Below are positions 16,168 to 24,634 of a stretch of DNA of 64,000 nt, one piece after another. The position numbers were made by a program, and so were the translations under genes. Within the stretch, counting starts at the first letter, position 1. Each line of letters begins with the position of its first letter. The DNA is taken from positions 124,001 to 188,000 of the forward strand of contig NZ_BAABJQ010000014.1 of the NCBI RefSeq assembly GCF_039543385.1, given 5' to 3'. The notes beneath the pieces were generated by a model. That model did not search any database. It was not told the origin of the DNA and was given only the letters and a program-made list of their open reading frames with translations. The DNA is from Rugosimonospora acidiphila. Lineage in GTDB: Bacteria; Actinomycetota; Actinomycetes; Mycobacteriales; Micromonosporaceae.

Positions 16168-17790
16168 CTACTTCTTTACCGCGCCGGTCTTCGGGTCGAG
16201 GATGAGCGGCTTGGTGACGGGCTTCTGGTTGAAGTTGAACATGTTGGTCAGCTTGCCCGCGGAAGCGTCGAGCGAACCGTCGCCAACCCGGCCGGTCTTC
16301 CAGTTGTCCTCGATGAACCGCAGGATCGAGGGCTGGGTGGTCTGGCTGTGGTCAACGTAGTTCGTCTTGCTGTACGGGCTGATCACCAGCAGCGGCTGGC
16401 GCGGCCCGTCGCCGCAACGGTCCTCGTACCCGTTGAGCGGCTTGGTCTTCTTGGTCGGCGCGCACATCGCCTGGTCGTTCGCCGGGTCGGACGACCCGTT
16501 GACGGCCGGCGGCGTGACGTGGTCGTACCAGCCGTCCGAGTCGTCGTACGCGATGACAACCGCGGTCGACGACCAGTCCTTGGACTTCTGCAGCTCGTTG
16601 ATGGTCTTCACCAGGAACTTCTGCTCGTCCAGCGGGTCCGAGGTGCCCGGGTGACCGTCCTCGTACTGCCCGGCCTTCAGGAAGCTGACCGCGGGCAGGT
16701 TGTTGGCTGCCACGGCGGCGTCGAAGTCGGTCAGGTCGTACTGGTGGTTGGCCTGGTCGGTCTTGCCGATGTTCTTGACCGACGACGGCGGCAGGTGCTT
16801 CGGGTTGCTGGTCGACTTGTAGTACTGGAACGGGTCGTGGTGCGGGCTGTAGTCCACCACCGCGTTGCCGCCCACGTTGGTGTGGGTGGCGCCGCAGACC
16901 GCGTACCCGTTGGCCTCGCCGGTCGGGGCGAAGCCGCCCTGGAACCAGCCCCAGGTCACACCCTCGTTGTTGAGCAGGTCGCCAATGTTCTGGCCGGTCA
17001 TCTTGGCCAGGGCGTTGGTGGAGGTGTGGTTGGTGTCCGAGCAGTCGTCGAACGCCGGGTCCGGGTCACCGATGACGGTGCCGACGCCCTTCTTGTCCGG
17101 CGAGGCCGACAGCGGGTCGCTGACCGGCTTGCCGGTGACCGAGTTGACGGCCTGAACGCCGTGGGTCTGGCCGGAGATCAGGTTCAGCGCGCCCGGGGTG
17201 GACGGGCCGAAACCCGCGTCGAACGAGTTGTCCGACATGGCGTAGTTCTGCGCGTAGTTCCACAGCGCGGTGACGGTGTTGCCGTCGTAGTAGTCCATCA
17301 CCAGGCCCGGCTCACCGAAGAGGATCGGCTGGCCGGTGCACTTGTCGGTCTCGGTGAACTGGACGAACTGGTCGGCCTTGCCGCCGTCGTACGCCTGCTG
17401 CTCCGGACCGTAGCTGTGGTTCTGGTCGCAGGTCAGGGCCTCGTCCGGCGAGAGCCGGCTCGGGTTGTACTCGTTCGGGTTGTTGTTCAGCAGCTTGTTG
17501 GTCAGGCCGTTGACCGCCGGGGTACCCGACTTGGCCTTGAACGTGGTGCCGTCGGTGTTGGCGGCCTTGGGGTAGGTGCCGAAGTAGTGGTCGAACGACA
17601 CGTTCTCGTCATAGATGACCACGACGTGCTTGATAGGAGTAGCGGTCTTCACGGCCTTGGTCTGGTTACCGTGCGTACCAGCGAAGGCCGGCGTCGACGC
17701 CGCGGCGATGGCCAGCGCCGCGGCAACCACCGCGCCGGCACCCACCGTACGGCGAGTCCTTCTACTCCAGGTCTTGGGCTTGAGGCCCAC
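16168..17790 (-). CDS. Secreted phosphoesterase (acid phosphatase / phospholipase C family)
   Basis: A 540-residue exported protein. The N-terminus has several arginines (SRRTRRTVG) then a hydrophobic core ending in AFAG, a likely Sec or Tat signal peptidase site near residue 37. The mature start PIKHVVVIYDENVSFDHYFGTYP is the hallmark of the PF04185 phosphoesterases (only its core VIYDENVSFDHYFGTYP is needed). Later blocks fit the metal centre: MSDNSFDAGFGPSTPGALN, VIAYDDSDGWYDHVTPP and a C-terminal HSQTTQPSILRFIEDNW. Family members hydrolyse phosphomonoesters or phospholipids outside the cell. It is monocistronic with its own terminator. Confidence 0.9.
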   Translation of the reverse strand: MGLKPKTWSRRTRRTVGAGAVVAAALAIAAASTPAFAGTHGNQTKAVKTATPIKHVVVIYDENVSFDHYFGTYPKAANTDGTTFKAKSGTPAVNGLTNKLLNNNPNEYNPSRLSPDEALTCDQNHSYGPEQQAYDGGKADQFVQFTETDKCTGQPILFGEPGLVMDYYDGNTVTALWNYAQNYAMSDNSFDAGFGPSTPGALNLISGQTHGVQAVNSVTGKPVSDPLSASPDKKGVGTVIGDPDPAFDDCSDTNHTSTNALAKMTGQNIGDLLNNEGVTWGWFQGGFAPTGEANGYAVCGATHTNVGGNAVVDYSPHHDPFQYYKSTSNPKHLPPSSVKNIGKTDQANHQYDLTDFDAAVAANNLPAVSFLKAGQYEDGHPGTSDPLDEQKFLVKTINELQKSKDWSSTAVVIAYDDSDGWYDHVTPPAVNGSSDPANDQAMCAPTKKTKPLNGYEDRCGDGPRQPLLVISPYSKTNYVDHSQTTQPSILRFIEDNWKTGRVGDGSLDASAGKLTNMFNFNQKPVTKPLILDPKTGAVKK

Positions 17791-18475
17791 TTTCGCCTCC
17801 CTGCGAATGACAGTCTTGCGCCTCGCACTATCGCGGTAGCGATCACCAGGCGCGCCAAGGTCCGGTGACCGGAACCGAAACAGTGGATGACGTGCGGCTC
17901 CTCGCGCCCCTCCCCGCGCTGATCGCGGCGGACGAACTTCCGCTTTGACCCGATCCGGTACGGTCGGCGCGCTGGCCCTCGGTGACCTCGTGGAGGCGGT
18001 GACGTTCAGTGCGCGGCACCGGCCGGCGGCAGATCCCTCCCCGCGACGAGGCGCGCGGCACCCGCCATCGGCACCCGGTACCGACCGCTATTTCGTCGGC
18101 ACGCGGCACCACGGCACCCCAACGGCCGGAAATGTGCGCCTGCGGCCGCATTAACAACCCGGCCAGCACATTGGCTTTAGCGAATAGCGCACCTCGCTGA
18201 GGCTTAATCGCGCGTCAACAGCATCGGACCGTCCCCGCTGACCGATTGTGGCCCAGTTTGCTGGAAGCGGACCATGTGATACCCGTTAGTCGATCCGCTA
18301 CGCTTGACGCCTACTTCCGCCCCACGCAGTGCCCGCGCGAAACCGCGGGTCGCGACATCGGTCGACGTCGCGGCTCGAAACCATGATTAACAATGCAATG
18401 TTTATAACTGGATCTAATTGAGTCGGTCTATCCGGCAGGCCGGCGAACGGCTATGCCCCGGCCTCGGGAGAAGCA
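17791..18475. other. 685-bp intergenic region upstream of the FCD regulator
   Basis: No convincing gene. A 28-codon GTG frame at 17865-17948 reads like protein but lacks a ribosome site. Several longer frames are arginine- and proline-rich shadows. Base composition becomes A+T-rich after about 18370, where the FCD regulator's promoter and a palindrome are expected. Confidence 0.6.
18389..18402. promoter_or_regulatory. Palindrome upstream of FCD-GntR regulator, candidate operator
   Basis: AACAATGCAATGTT is palindromic except at positions 5 and 10 and lies in an A+T-rich patch 74 nt before the regulator start. GntR/FadR proteins commonly repress themselves through such sites. No exact copy is seen at the neighbouring cupin promoter. 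Confidence 0.4.
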
Positions 18476-19282
18476 GTGTCCTTCGGAGAAGCGGTGTCCG
18501 TGGAGCAGTTGCACATCACCGGCGCGTCGCGGCCCTCGGCGGCGGGCGACGTCAGCCGGCCACCCAAGGCGGCGATGCTGGTCGCGCAGCGGATCGTGCG
18601 CGACGTCGTGCGGGGTCGGATGACGCCCGGCGACCTGCTGCCGCCGGAGAGGGTGATGCTGGAGACCTACTCGACCGGCCGCGGCACCCTGCGCGAAGCG
18701 CTGCGGCTGCTGGAGTTCCAGGGCGTGATCTCGCTCAAGCCCGGGCCCGGCGGCGGGCCCGTGCTACAGGCCCCGGCCGCGTCCCACCTGGCCAGCACGC
18801 TGGTGCTGCTGATGCAGCTCAACCGTGCCCCGTACCGGGTCATCGTCGAGGTACGCACGGTGTTGGAGCCGACGATCAGCCAGCTCGCGGCGAAACAGAT
18901 CACCGACGGATCCCTCGCCGAGTTGGGCGCGACCATCGAACGGATGCGCGACGACGTCAACGACCGCGACTCGTTCCGCGACGCCAACCGGCAGTTTCAC
19001 GACATCATCGCCTGGTCGTCCGGCAACGTGCTGTTCGCCTACATCGTCGACTCGCTGCTCGGCATCCTGGACGGCACCGTCATCGGCATCGACTACCCGA
19101 GCCAGCGGCGCGCCGCGATCGTCAAGGCGCACGAGGAGATCTACGAGGCGCTGGCCCGGCGCGACGAGAGCGCCTCGGAGCAGCGGATGCGCGAGCACCT
19201 CGAGGCGTACACCCGGTACGCCAAGAAGAAGTTTCCCGAGGTTTTCGAGCAGACGATCACCTGGGACGGCCTGATCGGTTGA
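18476..19282 (+). CDS. FadR/GntR-family transcription regulator with FCD domain
   Basis: A 268-residue regulator starting at GTG 18476 after a GGGAGAAG ribosome site. Residues about 35-105 are a winged helix: IVRDVVRGRMTPGDLLPPE, then GRGTLREALRLLEFQGVI and a wing LKPGPGGGPVL. The rest is an all-helical FCD ligand domain with FRDANRQFHDIIAWSSGN, which supplies Asp and His metal ligands, and a late AHEEIYEALARRD. FCD regulators respond to carboxylates or small acids and are usually repressors. The neighbour is a convergent cupin-like gene, but no operon ties them together, so the regulon is unknown. Confidence 0.9.
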   Translation: MSFGEAVSVEQLHITGASRPSAAGDVSRPPKAAMLVAQRIVRDVVRGRMTPGDLLPPERVMLETYSTGRGTLREALRLLEFQGVISLKPGPGGGPVLQAPAASHLASTLVLLMQLNRAPYRVIVEVRTVLEPTISQLAAKQITDGSLAELGATIERMRDDVNDRDSFRDANRQFHDIIAWSSGNVLFAYIVDSLLGILDGTVIGIDYPSQRRAAIVKAHEEIYEALARRDESASEQRMREHLEAYTRYAKKKFPEVFEQTITWDGLIG

Positions 19283-19410
19283 CCGAACGGCCCACCACCG
19301 GCACCGACTACCGGTATCCACCGACCGATGTTCGCCACCACGCCGGGCGGAGGCGCACCGCGATCGGAGCGCGCGGCTCCGCGTAGTAACGGGGGGCCGC
19401 GCGCCGACCG

Positions 19411-20259
19411 TCAGAAGGTGGGCAGCTTGATGTACAGCAGCTCCGCGCGCTCGTGGGCGCGCAGCTGGACCGGCTGGTCGGCGGCCGCCGAGCCGAACCC
19501 GGTCAGCCGCTCGTGGACGGTACCGTCGGCCTCCAGCCTGCCCTCCTTGAGGAACAGCACCTCCGACGACGGCTGGGTGCCGAACTCGAGCGTCGCGCCG
19601 GACTCGACGCGCAGCAGCTGGATGCGGATGTCGCGCTCGGTGAAGCTGCCCAGCACCTTGCGGGCCACGCCCGGCGCGCCCTGATCCTCACGCCACTCGA
19701 AGGTGGCCGGGTTGATGAGCACCAGATCCGAGTAGCGCGACGGCGGGTAGTCGGCCGGCTCGTTGCACGCCGCCTCCCAGAGCGCCTCGCCCGCGTCCTG
19801 GTTGTGGGTCCGGCCCTGCTCGTCGACCCACTGGAAGATGCCGTTCTTGAGCGTGCCCTTGGCCTTGAGCTGCGCGATGGCGTGCTTGCGCTGAGTGGTG
19901 CTGTAGAAGCCCCGGCCGGTGGCGCCGCCGAACTGCAGCACGCACATGCGCAGGTTGGGGCTCATGACCTGCGGTCCGTAGTAGGCGGACTCGGGGAAGT
20001 AGCCGACCCACCCGGCGGGGAGCACCCTGTTCTTGCCGATGGAGTAGTCGCCCTCCACGGGGTGGCGGATCTGGTCGAACAGGTGGCGGTGGCGGGGCGT
20101 GGCCCACTCGGAGTCGCCCTCGCCGTAGGAGTACGCGAACTTGTAGTTGTCCGGGGCGCCCTCCTGGCCGACGAGCAGCGACTTCACGGTGCGCTCGCCC
20201 TGCCTGATGTTCCCGTCGTCGTAGAGGTTGTGGGCCTGTTCAACGGTGTTGATCTGCAA
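19411..20259 (-). CDS. Cupin-like protein of unknown function
   Basis: About 282 residues from a TTG at 20259, which has a GGAAAGGA site upstream; the frame also allows GTG or longer starts. I prefer TTG because the protein becomes coherent there (LQINTVEQAHNLYDDGN). The PRHRHLFDQIRHPVEG segment could supply cupin metal-ligand histidines. A second double-stranded-beta-helix half follows in the C-terminus (IQLLRVESGATLEFGT, SSEVLFLKEGRLEADG, LRAHERAELLYIKLP). The bicupin form suggests a small-molecule enzyme such as a dioxygenase or sugar isomerase, but I do not recognise the family. Its upstream region holds three palindromes. Confidence 0.75.
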   Translation of the reverse strand: MQINTVEQAHNLYDDGNIRQGERTVKSLLVGQEGAPDNYKFAYSYGEGDSEWATPRHRHLFDQIRHPVEGDYSIGKNRVLPAGWVGYFPESAYYGPQVMSPNLRMCVLQFGGATGRGFYSTTQRKHAIAQLKAKGTLKNGIFQWVDEQGRTHNQDAGEALWEAACNEPADYPPSRYSDLVLINPATFEWREDQGAPGVARKVLGSFTERDIRIQLLRVESGATLEFGTQPSSEVLFLKEGRLEADGTVHERLTGFGSAAADQPVQLRAHERAELLYIKLPTF

Positions 20260-20380
20260 GATCTCGTTCCTTTCCTTCACGGCGAGGATGCGCGCCGCGC
20301 TTCGGGGCCGGGCCGATGGGGCGCGCCGGAAGGCTGGGCCGAGAGGGGCCGCGCGCACGGCAACGTGCGACCCCCGGCTC

Positions 20381-20422
20381 AGTATTTTGAATACTGTTCA
20401 TGAACGTCTTGCATACAGTATG
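20381..20422. promoter_or_regulatory. Cluster of palindromes upstream of the cupin-like gene
   Basis: Three perfect palindromic elements stand in an A+T-rich patch: AGTATTTTGAATACT (20381-20395), GTTCATGAAC (20396-20405) and CATACAGTATG (20412-20422). An outer pair, ATACTGT (20391-20397) and ACAGTAT (20415-20421), spans the last two. This dense dyad symmetry about 130 bp before the cupin start looks like a regulator-binding region. The regulator is unknown. Confidence 0.5.
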
Positions 20423-20528
20423 GTGGCGCCAGACCAATGTCAACACCGCCGAGCACAGGCGCCACCCCGGAGAGGTCGGGCCTCGTGGCCCGGGAACGTC
20501 GCGCACGACACTGAGGATCGCGAGCGGC

Positions 20529-20706
20529 GGTGAGATCGGCACGCGGCGCGGTGAGATCGGCACGCGGCGCGGTGAGATCGACACGCGGCGCGGTGAGGCC
20601 GGCGCACGGCGGTGAGGCCGGCGCACGGCAGCGAGGCCAGCGCACGGCGGTGAGGCCAGCGCACGGCGGTAAGGCCAGCGCACGGCGGTAAGGACGGCGC
20701 TACGGC
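20529..20706. repeat. Intergenic 21/19-bp tandem repeats
   Basis: About three 21-bp units (core GGTGAGATCGGCACGCGGC) followed by about six 19-bp units (core GGTGAGGCCGGCGCACGGC) between the cupin and methyltransferase genes. The period changes by 2 bp within the array. Frames through it are repetitive arginine-rich artefacts. Confidence 0.9.
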
Positions 20707-20769
20707 CCGGGGGAAATCGGCCGGCGGCGATGGCCGGTCCTGTCGAGGTAGGCGAGCGGTCGGCGCCGC

Positions 20770-21567
20770 CTATCGCCGGACGGCCACTCCCCCGTGCAGC
20801 CATCCGGTGGCCTCGGGCGCGGGATCCGCCGGGTCCGGGCGCCACGCGTCGATCGTGACCAGGCCGGGCTCGACCAGGTCGAAGCCGTCGAACAACCGCA
20901 GGATCTCGTCATGGCGGCGGAAGTAGATGGGCGTGGGGGTCGCCCGGTACGCCGCCTCCACGCCCACGACCGCCTCCGGCGAGTGGTGGTCGCTCGTCAC
21001 GTGGGTCAGGGCCACGTGACTGCCCGGGGCCAGCGCGTCGCGCAGGCTGCCCATCACCGGTTCGAACTCCTCCTCCACGAGGAAGTGCGTCATGGCGATG
21101 AGCAGCACGCCGACCGGCTCGCTGAAGTCGATCAGACGGCGCAGCTCGGGATCGCCGATGACGTCGGCGGGGCGCCGCAGGTCGGCCCCGATGACCGTGG
21201 TCAGCTCGTCGGCGGCCAGCAGCGCGCGACCGTGTGCCAGCACGATCGGGTCGTTGTCGACGTAGACGACCCGGGATTCGGGGGCCGCCCGCTGGGCGAC
21301 CTCATGGGTGTTACCGGCGGTCGGCAGGCCGGCCCCGATGTCGATGAACTGGCGCACCCCGCTGGCGACCAGGTACCGGACGGCGCGACGCAGGAACGCT
21401 CTGTTCTCCAGTGCCAACTGTCGCACCTCGGGCATGGCGGCCTCCACCCGCCCGACCGCCTCCCGGTCGATGGCGAAGTTGTCCTTGCCACCGAGGTAGT
21501 AGTCGTACATCCGCGCGACACTCGGCCGGCTCGTATCGATGCCGGACGGTATCCGCTGGTCGGTCAT
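20770..21567 (-). CDS. SAM-dependent methyltransferase, DUF574 type
   Basis: A 265-residue protein from ATG 21567, just after a GGGAGGG site; upstream extension is not needed. It carries the typical DUF574 opening, DTSRPSVARMYDYYLGGKDNF. A Rossmann glycine motif IDIGAGLPTAGN follows, then acidic VVYVDNDPIVLAH for the SAM ribose. The family is abundant in actinobacteria, and its substrates are mostly unknown. No operon partner is seen, and a repeat-rich region lies downstream. Confidence 0.92.
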   Translation of the reverse strand: MTDQRIPSGIDTSRPSVARMYDYYLGGKDNFAIDREAVGRVEAAMPEVRQLALENRAFLRRAVRYLVASGVRQFIDIGAGLPTAGNTHEVAQRAAPESRVVYVDNDPIVLAHGRALLAADELTTVIGADLRRPADVIGDPELRRLIDFSEPVGVLLIAMTHFLVEEEFEPVMGSLRDALAPGSHVALTHVTSDHHSPEAVVGVEAAYRATPTPIYFRRHDEILRLFDGFDLVEPGLVTIDAWRPDPADPAPEATGWLHGGVAVRR

Positions 21568-21749
21568 GCGACGGCCCTCCCGATGATCCAGAATGCGGGG
21601 AGCGCATAGCGTACAGGAGGCGATCCTGGGCGGAAACAGGTACGGCCCGGTCAAAACCGGCACCACGGCACGCGGCAGCTCTCCGGGAACCCCCGCCTAC
21701 CTCGCTCCATTGTGGACTTGCGAACGCGGCGGCATCGGAACGGCCGGTG

Positions 21750-22556
21750 TCAGACCAGCGCGCTGATCAGCAGGAACAGCAGCATGGCAAACAGAGTCAG
21801 GCAGGACAGGGCCACGAATCCCAGACCCGTCCAGGCGAGCAGGGGCAGCAGAGTTCCCCACGGTTGCGGGTTCGACCGCAGCGGTACCCCCTTCTCCACC
21901 CTGACCTTGCCGACCGCGGCACACGGTAAGAAGAGCAGCCAGGCGGCGATGCCCACCATCAGGAAGATGACGAAGGCATCTTCCCAGGCGTCCGCCGCCC
22001 GCGTCTCGACGTAGTCCCCGTCGGGCTTGCGCTGCAGCTTCTCGGACTCGCCGGAGGTGAAATTCGGCCTGACGTCGGCGATGGCTCCGGTGTCCACGAT
22101 CGCGCCGTCCGCCGACCTGAACGTCCCCGAGCACCTGTCGTGGCCCCCGCCACGGGAGCCGGACTGGTGTTCGCACACGCTGGCCGTGAAGGTGCCGGAC
22201 GTTCCGGACCATCCGAGCGAAGCGCGGAAGCCCCCGATCACCATGCCGACCAGCCACACCGCCAACACGATGACACCGGCCGAGAAGAGCACGCCGATCA
22301 CGGTGAAGGGGATGCTCGGCGGCCGCGTCGGTCGCGGCGGCGGCGTGCCGTACGGGCCGGGCGGCACCCCGGTGGGTCCGGTGCCGGGCGGCAGCATCCC
22401 GACGGGTCCGGTGCCGGCCGGCGCCGGCGGTCGCGGGTCGGCTGCGGAGCCGGCGCCGGCGCCCGCACCGGTCAGGCCGGGCCAGAACGGCGGGCCGTGG
22501 TCGACCCCGTGGCGGAAGCCGGTACCCCTGGCAGGCGCGGGGTCGCCCTGGCTCAT
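21750..22556 (-). CDS. Membrane protein with proline-rich N-terminus
   Basis: About 268 residues; ATG 22556 (MSQGDP) and 22562 are alternative starts. A roughly 80-residue Pro/Gly-rich cytoplasmic tail precedes the span PFTVIGVLFSAGVIVLAVWL. An extracytoplasmic domain with two cysteines (SVCEHQ and DRCSGTF) follows, then two more spans (FVIFLMVGIAAWLLFLP and a C-terminal one). The topology and the Cys pair resemble DUF3592-like proteins, with low certainty. No function can be assigned. It is separated by 180 bp from the methyltransferase and is probably monocistronic. Confidence 0.7.
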   Translation of the reverse strand: MSQGDPAPARGTGFRHGVDHGPPFWPGLTGAGAGAGSAADPRPPAPAGTGPVGMLPPGTGPTGVPPGPYGTPPPRPTRPPSIPFTVIGVLFSAGVIVLAVWLVGMVIGGFRASLGWSGTSGTFTASVCEHQSGSRGGGHDRCSGTFRSADGAIVDTGAIADVRPNFTSGESEKLQRKPDGDYVETRAADAWEDAFVIFLMVGIAAWLLFLPCAAVGKVRVEKGVPLRSNPQPWGTLLPLLAWTGLGFVALSCLTLFAMLLFLLISALV

Positions 22557-22614
22557 CGGCACAAGATCATGTTAAGGCTCGCCCTCAACCCCGGATCGTC
22601 GCCAGCGAGGCGGG

Positions 22615-23055
22615 CTACTTCGCGAACACCTGCGCGTCGTCCTGGAAAGCCTTGAATTCCAAGGCGTTGCCGGCCGGGTCGCGCAGGAACATCGTCCACT
22701 GCTCGCCTGCCTGGCCGGCGAAGCGCAGGTACGGCTCGATGATGAACGCGATGCCCGCCGCGCGCAACCGATCGGCCAGCGCGTGGAAGTCCTCGATGGA
22801 CAGCAGCAGCCCGAAGTGCGGCACCGGCACCCGGTGCCCGTCCACCGAACTGTGCCCGGCGTCCGGGTCGCGTGGCCGCGCGGCCACGTGCGTCACCAGT
22901 TGGTGGCCGTAGAAGTTCCAGTCCACCCAGTTGTCCGCCGAGCGCCCCTCGGCCAGCCCGAGCACGTCTCCGTAGAACGCCCGGGCCCCCTCGATGTCGG
23001 TCACGGGGATGGCGAGGTGGAAGCGGGGGCGGTCGGCGCTGGTCATGATCGGCAT
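22615..23055 (-). CDS. VOC/glyoxalase superfamily protein
   Basis: 146 residues; the starts MPIMTSADRP and, three codons on, MTSADRP are both possible. The beta-alpha-beta-beta-beta modules are clear: FHLAIPVTDIEGARAFYGDVLGL, then a C-terminal half with IEPYLRFAGQAGEQWTMFLRDPAGNALEFKAF. The first His and the final Glu are in positions of metal ligands. It is a single-domain metal-dependent enzyme or binding protein; the substrate is unknown. It diverges from the sugar transporter locus at 23261. Confidence 0.88.
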   Translation of the reverse strand: MPIMTSADRPRFHLAIPVTDIEGARAFYGDVLGLAEGRSADNWVDWNFYGHQLVTHVAARPRDPDAGHSSVDGHRVPVPHFGLLLSIEDFHALADRLRAAGIAFIIEPYLRFAGQAGEQWTMFLRDPAGNALEFKAFQDDAQVFAK

Positions 23056-23260
23056 TCTCGCACCCGGGGCCCGGCCGGGCGCCTCGGGTCCGCATCAACC
23101 TTCCGGTAAGCCCTTTCCAGAACATAGAGAGATTGCTACGGTTCAATTCACGCGTACTGCTCACGTCAGATACTTCGGGTTCACGGGTGGCCGCCAGCGG
23201 AGTTGAACGTTCCAGTTCGCGGCGGGTCCCACCCGCCAGGCTCACGCGAGAGGTGCCAAG

Positions 23261-24634
23261 ATGAGCGGATCGATCATCGATCGCCGGGGTCGCCGGCGCC
23301 CCCGGCTCGGCGTCACCGCCGTGCTCGCCACGGCAGCGCGAACCACCGCCGTGCTCGCCACGGCAGCGCGAACCACCGCCGTGCTCGCCACGGTCGCGCT
23401 CGCCGCCACGGCCTGCTCGTCCGGCGGTTCCGGCGACTCCGGCGGCTCGAACGGCAAGGTGACGCTGAGCTTCTCCTGGTGGGGTGACGACACCCGGGCC
23501 AAGGTGACCCAGGACGCGTTGAACCTGTTCTCCCAGCAACACCCGAACATCACCATCAAGACGCAGTACGCGCCGTTCGCCCAGTACGGCACCAAGCTGG
23601 CCACCCAGGTCTCGGGCGGCGACGCCCCCGACCTGTTCCAGGTCGACCGCAGCTACCAGGCGCAGTACTCCAGCGAGGGCGTGCTGGCCGACCTCGGCCG
23701 GTACGGCAGCGTGCTCACCCTGTCCGGGCTCGACCCGAACTTCGTGGCCAGCGGCAAGTACGACGGCAAGCAGCTCGCGGTGCCGTTCGGCCAGACCACC
23801 CAGGTGATAGTCGTCGACACCACCAAACTTCAGCAGCTCCGCGTGCCCGCCCCGCAGCCGGGCTGGACCTGGCCGGACCTTCAGGCGTGGGCCCAGCAGG
23901 TGCACGACAAGTCCGGCGGCAAGGTGGCCGGCCTCGCCGACCCCGGCGGCACCTGGGCCGCGTTCGAGTCCTGGCAGTACCAGCACGGCAAGAAGCTCTA
24001 CCAGGACGGCAAGGTGGCGTTCACGCGGGCCGACCTGGAATCCTTCTGGAACTTCACCCAGGGCCTCGCCAAGTCCGGGGCGGCGACCAAGGCGACCGTC
24101 ACGGCCACGATCGACGGCGTGCCCGCGGACGAGCCGGTGGCCAAGGGTGCCGCGGTCGCCGAGTGGGACTACGACAGCGTGTTCGCCAGCTATGTCGGCG
24201 CGACCAAGGATCAGCTGGAAATCCTTGCGCTGCCCGGCGTGGACGGCCAGACCGGGATGTACCCCAAGCCGTCCATGCTGCTGGCCGTGTCCTCCCGGTC
24301 CAAGCACCCGACCGAGGCGGCCGAGCTGCTGAGCTTCCTGGTCAACGACGCCGGTGCCGCGAACGCCCTCGGCAACGGCCGGGGCCTGTTCCCCAACACT
24401 CAGGTCCGGGCCTCCCTGGCCGGCACCGCGACCGGTGCCACCAAACAGGTGTACGACCTCGAGGCGTCGGTGGAGTCCTCGCTGATCCCCACGCCGCAGG
24501 CCCCGCCCAAGGGCGACAGCGACCTGCTCGCCGCGATGACCCGCATCTACCAGGGCGTCACGGCCGGCCAGCAGAGCGTGTCCGCCGGCGCGGCCGCGTT
24601 CATGCAGCAGGCGGCCAGCTCCATCACCTCGTGA
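23261..24634 (+). CDS. Sugar ABC transporter substrate-binding lipoprotein with repeat-expanded signal
   Basis: 457 residues, family-1 extracellular sugar-binding protein (VTLSFSWWGDDTRAKVTQDAL opening, here core FSWWGDD; GLFPNTQVR near the end). It starts at ATG 23261. The signal region is peculiar: after RRGRRRPRLG come nearly three copies of TAVLATAART, made by a 30-bp DNA repeat, before the lipobox AATAC with Cys52. The hydrophobic stretch is thus broken by arginines. Two permeases and a DUF624 gene follow, all linked by 1-nt or 4-nt overlaps, with no ATPase. The ligand is unknown. Confidence 0.9.
   Translation: MSGSIIDRRGRRRPRLGVTAVLATAARTTAVLATAARTTAVLATVALAATACSSGGSGDSGGSNGKVTLSFSWWGDDTRAKVTQDALNLFSQQHPNITIKTQYAPFAQYGTKLATQVSGGDAPDLFQVDRSYQAQYSSEGVLADLGRYGSVLTLSGLDPNFVASGKYDGKQLAVPFGQTTQVIVVDTTKLQQLRVPAPQPGWTWPDLQAWAQQVHDKSGGKVAGLADPGGTWAAFESWQYQHGKKLYQDGKVAFTRADLESFWNFTQGLAKSGAATKATVTATIDGVPADEPVAKGAAVAEWDYDSVFASYVGATKDQLEILALPGVDGQTGMYPKPSMLLAVSSRSKHPTEAAELLSFLVNDAGAANALGNGRGLFPNTQVRASLAGTATGATKQVYDLEASVESSLIPTPQAPPKGDSDLLAAMTRIYQGVTAGQQSVSAGAAAFMQQAASSITS
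23315..23393 (+). repeat. 30-bp in-frame tandem repeat in a lipoprotein signal sequence
   Basis: Two identical 30-bp copies (23315-23344, 23345-23374) and a partial third. The unit starts ACCGCCGTGCTCGCCACGG and codes for TAVLATAART. The lipobox lies immediately after the array. Confidence 0.9.

Noticed and set aside
17865..17948. 28-codon frame that reads like a protein tail
   Set aside because: It has no ribosome site or homologous context, is short, and could easily occur by chance in GC-rich DNA.
20529..20706. Tandem repeats considered as a CRISPR array
   Set aside because: Units of 19-21 bp are adjacent, without unique spacers, and no cas genes are near.
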